This document shows positions 19,756 through 29,760 of a stretch of 64,000 bases of DNA, in pieces (position 1 is the first letter of the stretch; each line of letters begins with the position of its first letter). The notes beneath the pieces were generated by a model. That model was not told the DNA's origin. It was given only the letters and a program-made list of their open reading frames with translations, and did not search any database. Location: contig QCIS01000007.1 of the NCBI GenBank assembly GCA_003216535.1, forward strand, positions 48,985 through 112,984, written 5' to 3'. The position numbers were made by a program, and so were the translations under genes. Source of the stretch: Prochlorococcus sp. AG-402-N08 (GTDB lineage: Bacteria; Cyanobacteriota; Cyanobacteriia; PCC-6307; Cyanobiaceae).

Positions 19756-21471
19756 ATGTGCGGGATAGCATACATCTTTCATAAAAAAAATAATATCAAA
19801 ACTAAATTAGCTTTAAATTTGGCAAAAGAGTTTATTGAGAAAAGAGGACCAGACTATAACTCCTTTTTTGCCTCTAAGAATGAGTTCATCTTCCAATCAG
19901 TTTTATCAATTCAAAGTAAAAAAGAAAAGAATAACTACATATTCAATCAAATAGAAGACTGTTTTTTATACAATGGGGAAATTTATTCCGAAGATATTGG
20001 ATTAATTCAAAAATATGAAAAAAAACTAGACTCAATTCATAATCTCTTTAAAGAAAAAAATCTTTCTGATAGGTTAAGGTCAATTGATGGGATGTATGCT
20101 ATTTGCAAAATAACTAGAAAAAATAATCAATCAGTAAGAGTAGAAATTTATCGAGATCCTTCAGGAGAAAAACATATATATTACTACAATGATTCTGAAA
20201 AGCTTGTAATATCCTCTGTTCCAGGTTTTATTAAAGAATACTGTAATTTAAATAAATTAAATAAAGAAGTAATACTTGATTATTTAAGCAGACGTCACTT
20301 AATAACTTCGAATAATTTATGCATTAAAGGAATAAAACAACTTAAGTCAGGCCATAAAATAGAATTTAATTTGAATACTAATTTCGAAATTAAAGAAACA
20401 ATTTTTAAAAAAATTACGGAATTTTTTGATCCAAATTTATATTTACAATTAAATTCTTTTAGCCATCAAAAATACGAAAAATTACTTGATGAGGTCATCG
20501 ATAGTACAAGCAATAAAATGGTAAGTGGCGCAAATAAAAATAATAGTGTTGGCATAATAAGTGGAGGAATAGACTCTTCTCTTTCTGCTTACTATTTGAA
20601 CAAAAAAGGCATAAATCTAGAAAGCTCGTTTTGCTTAGATTTTAATAATAAAGAGATCCCTACTGAAATATCAAAAGAAATTTCTATCAAAAGCAATATT
20701 AATATCCACAATTATATAAAACCTAATATTGAGGATTATAAAGATTGTTTAGAGAGATGTATTCGCTTATTAGCTGGACCAATAAATACTCATTCATTCG
20801 CATCCAGTATGATTATTGCAAAAGAAGCAAGGAAAAATAATGCGCGTGTAATTTACGGCGGAGAAGGGGCTGATGAGCTCTTTCTAGGTTATGGATGTTA
20901 TGGTGATATGATTTCTAAATTTAATGGCAATATAGAATTATTAAGTGACTATTCTAAAAATTTGAATAGTAAATTTTCAAACGAGACTGAACTTGAACTT
21001 AATAAAGATTTAATTTTTTATTTTGAAAATTTTAAAAAATACATGTCATCAAAAGAAGCTTTCATAAAAGCATCAGCATTAATAGATTATTATTATCAAT
21101 TATCTTCAGTTGGTTTTCTAGCAAATGATTTAGCTTTTTCAGACTATGGAATTGAAGCTAGAAGTATTTTTGGTAGATCAGAGATAATTAGATTAGCATT
21201 ATCTACTCCTTTAAAATTTTTAATATCAACCCAGCATAATGATAGGATGCAAAAACTTTGCCTCCACAATCTTTTTATAAAGAATTTTAAATTGGATCCT
21301 CCTAAGAAGAGTGGCTTTGCAGGTTTCCCAAATGAAACTAAAGTATTTCTAGGTTCAGAAGAAAATTGGAAAATATGGGATTTTTTAAATTTGAAGGAAA
21401 ATATTAATGAAGTAAGCAGGGAAAGAGCATGGAAATTAATAAATCTAGAGTGGTTTTTTAGAAGTATTTGA
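19756..21471 (+). CDS. Asparagine synthase-like glutamine amidotransferase
   Basis: MCGIAYIFHKKNN (Cys2 nucleophile), KRGPDYN, GIISGGIDSSLSAYYL, GGEGADELFLGYG. Confidence 0.9.
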   Translation: MCGIAYIFHKKNNIKTKLALNLAKEFIEKRGPDYNSFFASKNEFIFQSVLSIQSKKEKNNYIFNQIEDCFLYNGEIYSEDIGLIQKYEKKLDSIHNLFKEKNLSDRLRSIDGMYAICKITRKNNQSVRVEIYRDPSGEKHIYYYNDSEKLVISSVPGFIKEYCNLNKLNKEVILDYLSRRHLITSNNLCIKGIKQLKSGHKIEFNLNTNFEIKETIFKKITEFFDPNLYLQLNSFSHQKYEKLLDEVIDSTSNKMVSGANKNNSVGIISGGIDSSLSAYYLNKKGINLESSFCLDFNNKEIPTEISKEISIKSNINIHNYIKPNIEDYKDCLERCIRLLAGPINTHSFASSMIIAKEARKNNARVIYGGEGADELFLGYGCYGDMISKFNGNIELLSDYSKNLNSKFSNETELELNKDLIFYFENFKKYMSSKEAFIKASALIDYYYQLSSVGFLANDLAFSDYGIEARSIFGRSEIIRLALSTPLKFLISTQHNDRMQKLCLHNLFIKNFKLDPPKKSGFAGFPNETKVFLGSEENWKIWDFLNLKENINEVSRERAWKLINLEWFFRSI

Positions 21472-22608
21472 ATAGTAATTAAGCAGATTCTGATGAATCT
21501 TATCTAATGATGAAGGGGATATAGTATGAGAATAATTCTTTTTATCATTTATAATCTTAAACTCATCATTTGTAATACTTTCAACTACAAAATTAACTTG
21601 ATTCTTATATTTTTTCCATCTAACTCCCCCATAACAACATGGATCGTTCTGATTAAAAATCTGAATATAACTTCTTGGATTATTAAGATCTGATGAGGCT
21701 AAAATATATAAATTTAAGTAGTTAAATTTAGTATAAAAATCCTTTTTATTTAACTCATAATGCCCCCAATCATGTTCAGTTAAAAGAGATATCGGTAAAT
21801 TACCAGCGACACTAAAAGAATTTTTAATTCTAGTATCAACAGCGGCACTTACTGTAGTTGTCCAACCCCCACCAGATATCCCAACCATATTGATATTTTT
21901 GTTATTATGAAATTTATCAATATAATTCACAACTTGCATTACAGGCTCAATAAATAATTTAATAGGGTTAATTTCAAATTCTTCTAAATAATAAAATTTT
22001 GAATGTTCATTAAAAGATATAAAACCATTACTTGTTTCAATAATAGGTTGATTATTCATTCCAATAGTTGGCATTGATAAGGCTATAACTTGATATCCTT
22101 TACTGAGAAAAAAATCTATATAATTCTTACCTACATCAAAACCTCCTGAATGACCTTGATGATAAATAATAAACTTTTTATTACTCTTTTTAGGAACAAA
22201 TTCATATGCAATTGAATTAAATCCTAAATCTAATTTAATTTCTAGTTTATTAATATGTTTTAAATTATTTAATGAAGAAAAATCTTCGTCAATAATTTTA
22301 TTTGTAATAGTTGGCAAATTAGATTTTACTATTTTATTTCTGAAAATATATTTAGTTAATTCTGATCTCATTAATTCTAATGAAAATTTATCATTGATTT
22401 TTATCAATTTGAGAGGATCAAAATTATATTCTGGATCTTTAAACCTAATATCTTTTCTATTTCTAATTATTTGTAAATAACTATAAATTGGTTCGGGCTT
22501 ATAAACAGATATTAATCTATATAAAAAACCTCCAGTAAGCCCCCCAATTGCAAATGTGATTAAATATTTGAATAAGAATAATCTTAGTAATGTTTTATTA
22601 AATCTCAT
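21445..22608 (-). CDS. Alpha/beta hydrolase-like protein with N-terminal membrane segment
   Basis: FIIYHQGHSGGFDVGKNYIDFFLSKGYQVIALSMPTIGMN; nucleophile elbow NMVGISGGGWTTTVSAAVD. Confidence 0.7.
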   Translation of the reverse strand: MRFNKTLLRLFLFKYLITFAIGGLTGGFLYRLISVYKPEPIYSYLQIIRNRKDIRFKDPEYNFDPLKLIKINDKFSLELMRSELTKYIFRNKIVKSNLPTITNKIIDEDFSSLNNLKHINKLEIKLDLGFNSIAYEFVPKKSNKKFIIYHQGHSGGFDVGKNYIDFFLSKGYQVIALSMPTIGMNNQPIIETSNGFISFNEHSKFYYLEEFEINPIKLFIEPVMQVVNYIDKFHNNKNINMVGISGGGWTTTVSAAVDTRIKNSFSVAGNLPISLLTEHDWGHYELNKKDFYTKFNYLNLYILASSDLNNPRSYIQIFNQNDPCCYGGVRWKKYKNQVNFVVESITNDEFKIINDKKNYSHTISPSSLDKIHQNLLNYYSNTSKKPL

Positions 22609-22767
22609 AATATTTTTATAGTGAATTTAAAATTAAAATGTTATTAGAAATTTAATATAATGATTTCATCAATATTAACAATATATATTTTTTTTTACTT
22701 AAAGAAACTTACTATATTATAAATCCTTAGATATCATTTAAAATATCATTTAAATATATAAAATATA

Positions 22768-23631
22768 ATGAAGGACACTGACTATAAAGTAAAGGGTTCT
22801 GACGTAAGTAATTCATTTAAAAACACATTAAGACATAATGATGGGTTAATCTTTCAACAATTAGAGTTTACAGTTACTGGTTTATGCAACAGATCATGCT
22901 CATTTTGTCCACGTACTGATCCAAAAATCTTTAAGTCAACTAAAACATTTTTAGATTTAGAGATGCTTGAAGAAAACTTCTCTTTACTAGCAAAATATGA
23001 TTATTCAGGAAGACTTTCTTATGCTGGATTTGGTGAACCCTTTACACATCCCAATTTTGATAAGATATTAGAGATTAGTAGGAAAATTTTACCAAAATCC
23101 GTTATTGATATCATTACCAATGCAGATTTATTGAAAACAAAACTTGGCAAGAGAGTTCTAGCCAATAAACATTTTAATAGACTTTTAATCTCAGCTTATG
23201 ATGGGATAGAGCAAGTTAAACAACTGGAAAAAGATTACTCAGATCTTATTCAAAAAGGCAAAATGGTTATTAGAAAAAGATTCTTATATGAGGGAGATGA
23301 ATTAGATCTTTTTAGTAGTAGAACAGGATTAGTTGATTATGGGAATAAATCAGAATCAAAAACTAATCCTTGTTTCTATCCTTTCTACAATATTTTTGTT
23401 GACTCTAATGGAGACGTAATAGCATGTTGCCATGATTGGGGTAAGAAAAAGATTTTTGGTAATGTATACAAAGATTCCATTCTTGATATTTGGTTTTCAA
23501 AAGAATATAGAATTTTTAGAAAATTAATGTTTCAAAAACCGAGAGAAATTGAGCCATGTAATAATTGCGATGTAGACGGAACTTTATATGGCTCGGAAGC
23601 ATTTTCTGATTGGAAAGAAAAAAAATGGTAA
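22768..23631 (+). CDS. Radical SAM protein with SPASM domain
   Basis: CNRSCSFCPRTDP (CX3CX2C); C-terminal FVDSNGDVIACCHDW...EIEPCNNCDVDG. Confidence 0.9.
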   Translation: MKDTDYKVKGSDVSNSFKNTLRHNDGLIFQQLEFTVTGLCNRSCSFCPRTDPKIFKSTKTFLDLEMLEENFSLLAKYDYSGRLSYAGFGEPFTHPNFDKILEISRKILPKSVIDIITNADLLKTKLGKRVLANKHFNRLLISAYDGIEQVKQLEKDYSDLIQKGKMVIRKRFLYEGDELDLFSSRTGLVDYGNKSESKTNPCFYPFYNIFVDSNGDVIACCHDWGKKKIFGNVYKDSILDIWFSKEYRIFRKLMFQKPREIEPCNNCDVDGTLYGSEAFSDWKEKKW

Positions 23632-23686
23632 AAATTATTTAAAATTAGTGGTTTAATATTATTAATACAATTCATCAATAATTCGA

Positions 23687-24457
23687 ATGTCAAAAAATAA
23701 TTTTCACATAGCTGTTTTATCTGCGATGCCAGAAGAAATATCATCTTTAAAAAATAAATTAAAAAATATTCAAAATTTTAAATTACAGAACCAAGAAATT
23801 ATATCTGGTATTTGGAAAGAGGAATTATCACATTCAAATGAAATTAGAATTACATCTTCATGGAGTGGATGGGGAAAAGTTAATTCTGCGCAAGCAGCTA
23901 CAAAATTAATTTATTTGAATCAAGATTTCCCAAAGATTGATTTATTAATTTTCACTGGTGTTGCAGGATCAGCTGATAATAATCTAAAACAATGGGATAT
24001 AGTTGTGGGTGATGCTTTAATTCAGCATGATATGGATGCGAGTCCAATTTTCCCTAAATATGTTATTCCTAATATAAATAAAAGCTTTTTCAAGCCAAGA
24101 AAAGAAGTTTTAAAATGGACTTTTGAATCATTTAAAGAATTAGAAAATAAAATTTGTTTTAAAAAAGTTTATAGTGGAACTATCGCGACAGGAGATCAAT
24201 TTATAAGTGATAAAGAAAATATTATTAGTTTAAAATCCGAAATAACTAATTTATTGGCGGTAGAAATGGAGGGTGCTTCAGTGGCGCAAGTATGCTTTAA
24301 CGATAATGTACCATGGTTAATTGTAAGAGTCATTTCTGATTCTGCAAATGACAACGCGGTGACTGATTTTAATGATTTTGTTTCAGAGTACGAATCTAAA
24401 TCATGGTTAATTATTCAATCACTTTTGAAAAATATAAATCATTTAAAACTAAAATAA
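23687..24457 (+). CDS. MTA/SAH nucleosidase-like (PNP/UDP phosphorylase family)
   Basis: IAVLSAMPEEISSLKNKL...LIFTGVAGSADNNLKQWDIVVGDALIQHDMDASP...LLAVEMEGASVAQVCFNDNVPWLIVRVISDSAN. Confidence 0.88.
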   Translation: MSKNNFHIAVLSAMPEEISSLKNKLKNIQNFKLQNQEIISGIWKEELSHSNEIRITSSWSGWGKVNSAQAATKLIYLNQDFPKIDLLIFTGVAGSADNNLKQWDIVVGDALIQHDMDASPIFPKYVIPNINKSFFKPRKEVLKWTFESFKELENKICFKKVYSGTIATGDQFISDKENIISLKSEITNLLAVEMEGASVAQVCFNDNVPWLIVRVISDSANDNAVTDFNDFVSEYESKSWLIIQSLLKNINHLKLK

Positions 24458-24517
24458 AAAATTAATTTACAGTCGGCAAAAGGGGTGTAAAATCTTTATG
24501 AATAAACTATTTAAAGA

Positions 24518-25519
24518 ATGTATATCATTGCTGAAGTTGGGGTTAATCATGATGGTTATTTAGATAAGGCCATTAATTTAATAAATGCTGCAAAAGAATG
24601 CGGTTGTGATGCTGTTAAGTTTCAAAGTTTTTATGCAGATAGACTAGTTCATCCTTCGGCTAAAAAAGTAGATTACCAACTCCGTTCTGGAGATGAATCA
24701 GAAAGTCATCATGAAATGATAAGAAAATTAGAATTTAATGGAACAAATTTTAAAAAAGCTTTCGAATATGCTTCAAAAATTAATATTGACTTTATAACAA
24801 CCCCATACGACCCTTTTTCAGCTAAAGAAGCCTATGATTGCGGGGTTAGAAAATTTAAAACTGCATCTGCTGACTTGTCTGATCTATATCTCCATAATGA
24901 AATATCTTCTTTTAAGGATGTTGAAGTTATTATTGCCACTGGCATGTCTGATATAGAAACCATAAAAAATACAATATCAATTTACAAAAACACAAAGCCC
25001 ACCATACTACATTGTGTATCTGAGTATCCATGTTCTGATGGATCTCTCAATTTAAATTGCATAAATCTTCTGAAAAAAAATTTTAAAAATCACAAAATTG
25101 GTTTTTCAGATCACAGTATTGATAACGTACCTTCTTTAATTGCTGCTTCAATTGGCTATGAATATTTTGAAAGACACTTTACTTTAAATAAACAAGATGA
25201 AGGTCCAGACCATTATGCCTCCTCTGATGTAAATGAAATGAAAAATTATGTCGAACAAATCAGGAGATGTATAAAAATTAAAGGTTTACAAATAAAAAAT
25301 ATTCAAAAAGAAGAAATGGGAATGTCAAATAGATCTAAAAAAGCAATTTTATCTAAGGTTAATTTAAAAAAGGGTACGAAAATAAATTTAGACAACACTT
25401 ATGCGATTAGACCTGCAGAAAACGGCATAAGTATTGATAAATTGCAAGAAATAATTGGCAAAGAACTTGTTTGTGATTTACCAAAAAATAGTTTTATTCA
25501 ATATTCCGACTTAAAATGA
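24518..25519 (+). CDS. Second N-acylneuraminate synthase (NeuB)-family protein with SAF domain
   Basis: MYIIAEVGVNHDGYLDKAINLINAAKECGCDAVKFQSFYADRLV...KIGFSDHSIDN...SRKAILSKVNLKKGTKI-type SAF region. Confidence 0.9.
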   Translation: MYIIAEVGVNHDGYLDKAINLINAAKECGCDAVKFQSFYADRLVHPSAKKVDYQLRSGDESESHHEMIRKLEFNGTNFKKAFEYASKINIDFITTPYDPFSAKEAYDCGVRKFKTASADLSDLYLHNEISSFKDVEVIIATGMSDIETIKNTISIYKNTKPTILHCVSEYPCSDGSLNLNCINLLKKNFKNHKIGFSDHSIDNVPSLIAASIGYEYFERHFTLNKQDEGPDHYASSDVNEMKNYVEQIRRCIKIKGLQIKNIQKEEMGMSNRSKKAILSKVNLKKGTKINLDNTYAIRPAENGISIDKLQEIIGKELVCDLPKNSFIQYSDLK

Positions 25520-26178
25520 AAATCTTATATGCAGGTCATGGGATAATTGGTGCTGTTGGTCTAACTCATTTATTTTCTCATGGCAATACGAATATTAACG
25601 ACATAACTTTATTGATAGACAACTCAAAATCATCTCTTATGAAGATTTATGCTGAAAATTATAGTTTAAGGTTTTATCAAATTGAAAGTAATAATATTTT
25701 AGAAGAGAAATTTGATTTACTGATTTCAGCACACTGGAGAAAACGAATTGATAAAGATATTTTGAATTTATGTCGCTTAGGAGGAGTAAATTTACATCCA
25801 TCACTATTACCAAAATATGCAGGTTGTTCTTCGTTAGCCTGGGCAATTTTAAATAAAGAAAAGGAAGTTGGTTATTCGTGGCATTTAATGGAAGATGATT
25901 TTGATGTAGGAGATATTATTATCCAAAAAAAAATACCCCTATGCGATGAAGATACTGCTTTTTCTTTATGGAACAGGGTAAATATTTTAGGAATTAAAGA
26001 GATAAATAAGCTAATTTCTCTCGCAGATGGAGGTTTCAAAGAGAGAATAAAACAAGATTTATCAAAAAGGACATATTACTCGAGAGGGTTCCCAACTTTT
26101 GAATCGCTTTTAAAAGAAAATCCAAATTTGCCAATAAATCTTTATGAGAGAGCAAGTTATTTCCCCAAGTTTAATTAG
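25516..26178 (+). CDS. Formyltransferase-fold protein (probable sugar N-formyltransferase)
   Basis: GGVNLHPSLLPKYAGCSSLAWAILNKEKEVGYSWHLMEDDFDVGDIIIQ, the N-x-H...D triad region of formyltransferases. Confidence 0.82.
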   Translation: MKILYAGHGIIGAVGLTHLFSHGNTNINDITLLIDNSKSSLMKIYAENYSLRFYQIESNNILEEKFDLLISAHWRKRIDKDILNLCRLGGVNLHPSLLPKYAGCSSLAWAILNKEKEVGYSWHLMEDDFDVGDIIIQKKIPLCDEDTAFSLWNRVNILGIKEINKLISLADGGFKERIKQDLSKRTYYSRGFPTFESLLKENPNLPINLYERASYFPKFN

Positions 26179-26191
26179 GAAATATTATTTT

Positions 26192-27037
26192 TTAGACTAA
26201 ATTTCTTTGAATTAACTTATACATCTCTTCGATTCTCTCTGGGGACGCATGTTGAGTTTCTATTGCTATATAGTTTAGATTTTTAAATATTTTAAGATAA
26301 TCTAAAATCCAAAATTCCTTATCAAAAAATTCATTAGTATCCTCAAGTCCCTTGTTATCACTAAGATGCAATCCTTCTACAAAAGGTGATAATTTCAAAA
26401 CTGATTCTTTAAGATTAAAATTTAAATTATTAGAAGATACTTTTAAATGAGCAACATCTAGTAATAATCCACAAAAAGAATACATTCTGTCAAAAAAAGA
26501 TTCTATTTCATTAACATGAGACAAAAGTAACAAATCCGTTTTTTTTAATTGTTTATTTCTAAAACCAGCCACGTTATTCTCTATTAATAATCTTACATTT
26601 TTCTTGGCGGCCAATTCTGAAAAATATTTGGTTCTTTTTGTAAATAATTCGAAAATCTCTTTTCTTGAAGAATATGCATCACTGGTTATTTCATTACCTA
26701 ACATTGAAGGTGAGATATCTGAAGCATAACCAGCATGCAAACTATAATAAGGGGCACAAAGTTTTTGACTTAGTTCAATATTTTTAATTATCATTTGTTC
26801 TGTTAAATGGTAATTTTCTTTATCCATAGAGGCAAGATTTAATACAAAAGGTGATTTAGGTCTTGGTGAATAATTATGAACAAATAATTTATCTTTAAAT
26901 AAATTAATGTTTTTTTTATTAGGTAAAAAGCCATGATTTGAAGAAAGCTCAATATTTGCTCCTAACTTCTCAACTATTTCAGGAATATAATTTAAATCTT
27001 TTAAGCCTAAAGAGGTTGTAGTTATAGAAATATACAT
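26192..27037 (-). CDS. Sugar phosphate isomerase/epimerase-like TIM barrel (AP endonuclease 2 family)
   Basis: YYSLHAGYAS...RLLIENNVAGFRN...CGLLLDVAHLKVSSN...VEGLHLSDNKG. Confidence 0.75.
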   Translation of the reverse strand: MYISITTTSLGLKDLNYIPEIVEKLGANIELSSNHGFLPNKKNINLFKDKLFVHNYSPRPKSPFVLNLASMDKENYHLTEQMIIKNIELSQKLCAPYYSLHAGYASDISPSMLGNEITSDAYSSRKEIFELFTKRTKYFSELAAKKNVRLLIENNVAGFRNKQLKKTDLLLLSHVNEIESFFDRMYSFCGLLLDVAHLKVSSNNLNFNLKESVLKLSPFVEGLHLSDNKGLEDTNEFFDKEFWILDYLKIFKNLNYIAIETQHASPERIEEMYKLIQRNLV

Positions 27038-27720
27038 TAATTTTCAAGAAGAAATTTTGCGAATTGAAAATCTTCAAAAGTATCTATATCGATAGATCTT
27101 TTTTTTGTAATGTAGTATGTACAAGGTAAACAAATTAATCTTTTTTGTAATAGGACATTTTTTGTAATAGATATTTCAAATTCACATGTAGGGAAAAAAC
27201 ATTTAGGTAAGGATTGAGAATTAGGATAAAGAGACTCATTTTTATTATTTATTATTGGGATAAGAGAACCATCATCCTTTATGAATTTCATCCAAAAAGG
27301 ATGCTCGCTTACTTCTTGAACCGATCTTAGTGATAAAAAATTATGCTGTTGATTAAAGTATTCCAAAGCTGCAATACATTCTCTATGATCTCTTATTGGC
27401 GATGTTGGTCTAATCCACAAAATAATATCCTTTTCATCTATGAGTTTTTGATTAAATATTTCATATATAACATCAAAATCTTTTGCATTATCTCCGGAAC
27501 TTTTTGTAGATCTTTGATGGAAGCAAATTCCAGTTTTATTCTCTAAAGATTTATAGTAGTCTAAAGAATCTGAGGAAAATATAATAGATTTAGAAGGTAT
27601 TAACAATGCAAAGTTCAAAGCCCTTTGTATAAGAGAAATATGATTTATTTCTAAAAGGTTTTTATTTTTTAATCTTTTAGATTTTGATCTCGCAGGAATA
27701 ATTATAACTGGATCAGACAT
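27037..27720 (-). CDS. Second acylneuraminate cytidylyltransferase-like protein
   Basis: VIIIPARSKSKRLKNKNLLEINHISLIQRALNFAL...ILWIRPTSPIRDHRECIAALEYF. Confidence 0.83.
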   Translation of the reverse strand: MSDPVIIIPARSKSKRLKNKNLLEINHISLIQRALNFALLIPSKSIIFSSDSLDYYKSLENKTGICFHQRSTKSSGDNAKDFDVIYEIFNQKLIDEKDIILWIRPTSPIRDHRECIAALEYFNQQHNFLSLRSVQEVSEHPFWMKFIKDDGSLIPIINNKNESLYPNSQSLPKCFFPTCEFEISITKNVLLQKRLICLPCTYYITKKRSIDIDTFEDFQFAKFLLEN

Positions 27721-28831
27721 TTGCCAATATTATCGAAGTCATTTTATCAATTTCATTTTCATTAATATTTTGATGGCAAGGGATATCTAACATAATTTCA
27801 AAACTTCTAACTGTTTTATCAAGATTATTTAGTGATATACTTTCAAGATTTTTATGATAAGGCTGCAAATGGCATGGAGGGAATGATACTCTTGTTTCAA
27901 TATTATTTTTCTCTAAAATATTCATAATTGAATCTCTTGTATTTTTGCTTTCAAATAAGCAGGTGAGATTGTAGTAAGGATGTAAATCAACGTATTTTGG
28001 TACTTTTTGAAATTTTACTTTCTCCCCCATTAAATCCTTTATATTTTTAACTACTTTTTGTCTCTTGGAAAGGATATCATCCAATCTTGAGACTTGTGTA
28101 ATACCTATTGAGGCTTTCACATCTGTAAACCTATAATTAAATCCCATGGAAATATGCTCATATCTTATATCTCCTTGACCTTGATTTCTTATGATTTTCA
28201 ATTTAGACGCATAGTCTTCACTGTTAGTTGTTACTAGCCCGCCCTCACCAGTAGTAATAGTTTTATTTGCAAATAAACTAAATGAGTGCATTGCAGCTTG
28301 GGAACCAACTTTTGATCCTTTATATATTCCTCCTAATGATTCAGCACTATCTGCTATGTGTACAGCTCTATAGACATCGCATATTTGATTTATTAAATCA
28401 TAATCGCAAGGTAAACCTTTGAGATCTACACTCATAACAGCTTTTGGACTGTACTTTTTTAATATACTTTCTAATTCTTCAAGATCGAGTAATAGAGTAT
28501 CTTGATCTACATCACAATAAATAGGAATTGCTCCGCACAAATAAATTACATTTACACTACTAATGTAAGTAAGTGAAGGAACTACAACATAATCACCAGG
28601 ACCAATACCCAGACTTACCAAAGTTGAATGGAGCGTAACTGTTCCATTACTCATGGCTATGGAATAATTTACATTAATAAAATCTGATATCTTCTTTTCA
28701 AATTCTTGTGTTCTCTTACCTTGAGAGACCCAACCACTCAAAACCTGTTCATAAACTTCTTTAGCTTCTAGATGTCCCACATCAGGAGCACCCATTCTAA
28801 TCCAATTTTTCATAAGTAGTTTAAATACCAA
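27713..28831 (-). CDS. DegT/DnrJ/EryC1 aminotransferase (PLP); likely start at MKNWIRMG
   Basis: MSNGTVTLHSTLVSLGIGPGDYVVVPSLTYISSVN...HSFSLFANKTITTGEGGLVTTN. Confidence 0.92.
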   Translation of the reverse strand: MVFKLLMKNWIRMGAPDVGHLEAKEVYEQVLSGWVSQGKRTQEFEKKISDFINVNYSIAMSNGTVTLHSTLVSLGIGPGDYVVVPSLTYISSVNVIYLCGAIPIYCDVDQDTLLLDLEELESILKKYSPKAVMSVDLKGLPCDYDLINQICDVYRAVHIADSAESLGGIYKGSKVGSQAAMHSFSLFANKTITTGEGGLVTTNSEDYASKLKIIRNQGQGDIRYEHISMGFNYRFTDVKASIGITQVSRLDDILSKRQKVVKNIKDLMGEKVKFQKVPKYVDLHPYYNLTCLFESKNTRDSIMNILEKNNIETRVSFPPCHLQPYHKNLESISLNNLDKTVRSFEIMLDIPCHQNINENEIDKMTSIILANV

Positions 28832-29760
28832 TCGTGAGTTTTTTGCAAACCTTCTTCAAGGCTATATATAGGAGAATAGCCTAATTTCTTCAGTTTTGAG
28901 ATGTCTGGACAACGTCTTTCCGTTGACCCAAGAGGTAAGTCTTCTTCTATTAAATCAAATTCCTTGTTTGTAATTCTAGAAAGAATATTTAATATTTCTA
29001 ATATTTTTACTTCTTTATCTGTACCAATATTATATATTTGATTTTCTCCTCCTTTTTCCCACATTATCCTGAATGCCCTGCCAAAATCTTTTAAATAACA
29101 AAAACTCCTAGATGATAATCCTCCTCCTTGAACTTTAATTGGGAATTTGTTATTAAGATTCTCCTTTGATTGATATATTTTCTTAATAAATTCAGGTATA
29201 ACATGCTCAAAACCCATATTTGGCCCATAGATATTGTGAGGCCTGAAAATCTGGTATGGAACTCTTTTCGGTAAATAATGGACGCACATTAGTTCGCCAA
29301 CAATTTTCCCTCCTCCATAAGAATATCGAGGATTCATTATATCTGGAATTACTAATTTCACTTTTTCTGATGTAGGAACTATTTCAGGAGTTTGATAAAC
29401 TTCGGATGATGAAGCGTATATAAATCTTTTGACATTATTATCATCTATTGCTCTCATAACATTAAGTTGTCCTTCTAATGCAACCTTGAAAACATCTCTT
29501 GGTCTCTCATAGAAATTTCTAGTTCCATTTATGAATGCAAGATTTATAACGACATCCATATTTTTGCAAATTAATGATACTTTATTAAAATCAGTTATAT
29601 CTAACTCTTCATGACTTACATTCGAAGAAATGTTTATTTTTTGTTCATTTCTAGAATAATTATCAGCACAAATGACATTTTCAGTTTTTGAGAGTGTGTT
29701 ACAAATTTCAGCCCCTATAAAACCTGACCCACCAATTACTAATACATTTTTTTTAATCAT
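28810..29760 (-). CDS. NAD-dependent epimerase/dehydratase
   Basis: VLVIGGSGFIGAEICNTL...YASSSEVYQTPEIVPTSE...YGGGKIVGELM. Confidence 0.9.
   Translation of the reverse strand: MIKKNVLVIGGSGFIGAEICNTLSKTENVICADNYSRNEQKINISSNVSHEELDITDFNKVSLICKNMDVVINLAFINGTRNFYERPRDVFKVALEGQLNVMRAIDDNNVKRFIYASSSEVYQTPEIVPTSEKVKLVIPDIMNPRYSYGGGKIVGELMCVHYLPKRVPYQIFRPHNIYGPNMGFEHVIPEFIKKIYQSKENLNNKFPIKVQGGGLSSRSFCYLKDFGRAFRIMWEKGGENQIYNIGTDKEVKILEILNILSRITNKEFDLIEEDLPLGSTERRCPDISKLKKLGYSPIYSLEEGLQKTHDWYLNYL

Noticed and set aside
24518-25519. Second NeuB-family protein as a simple duplicate of the first (11407-12468)
   Set aside because: The two sequences differ strongly in their cores and sit in different gene contexts, so they look like separate acquisitions.
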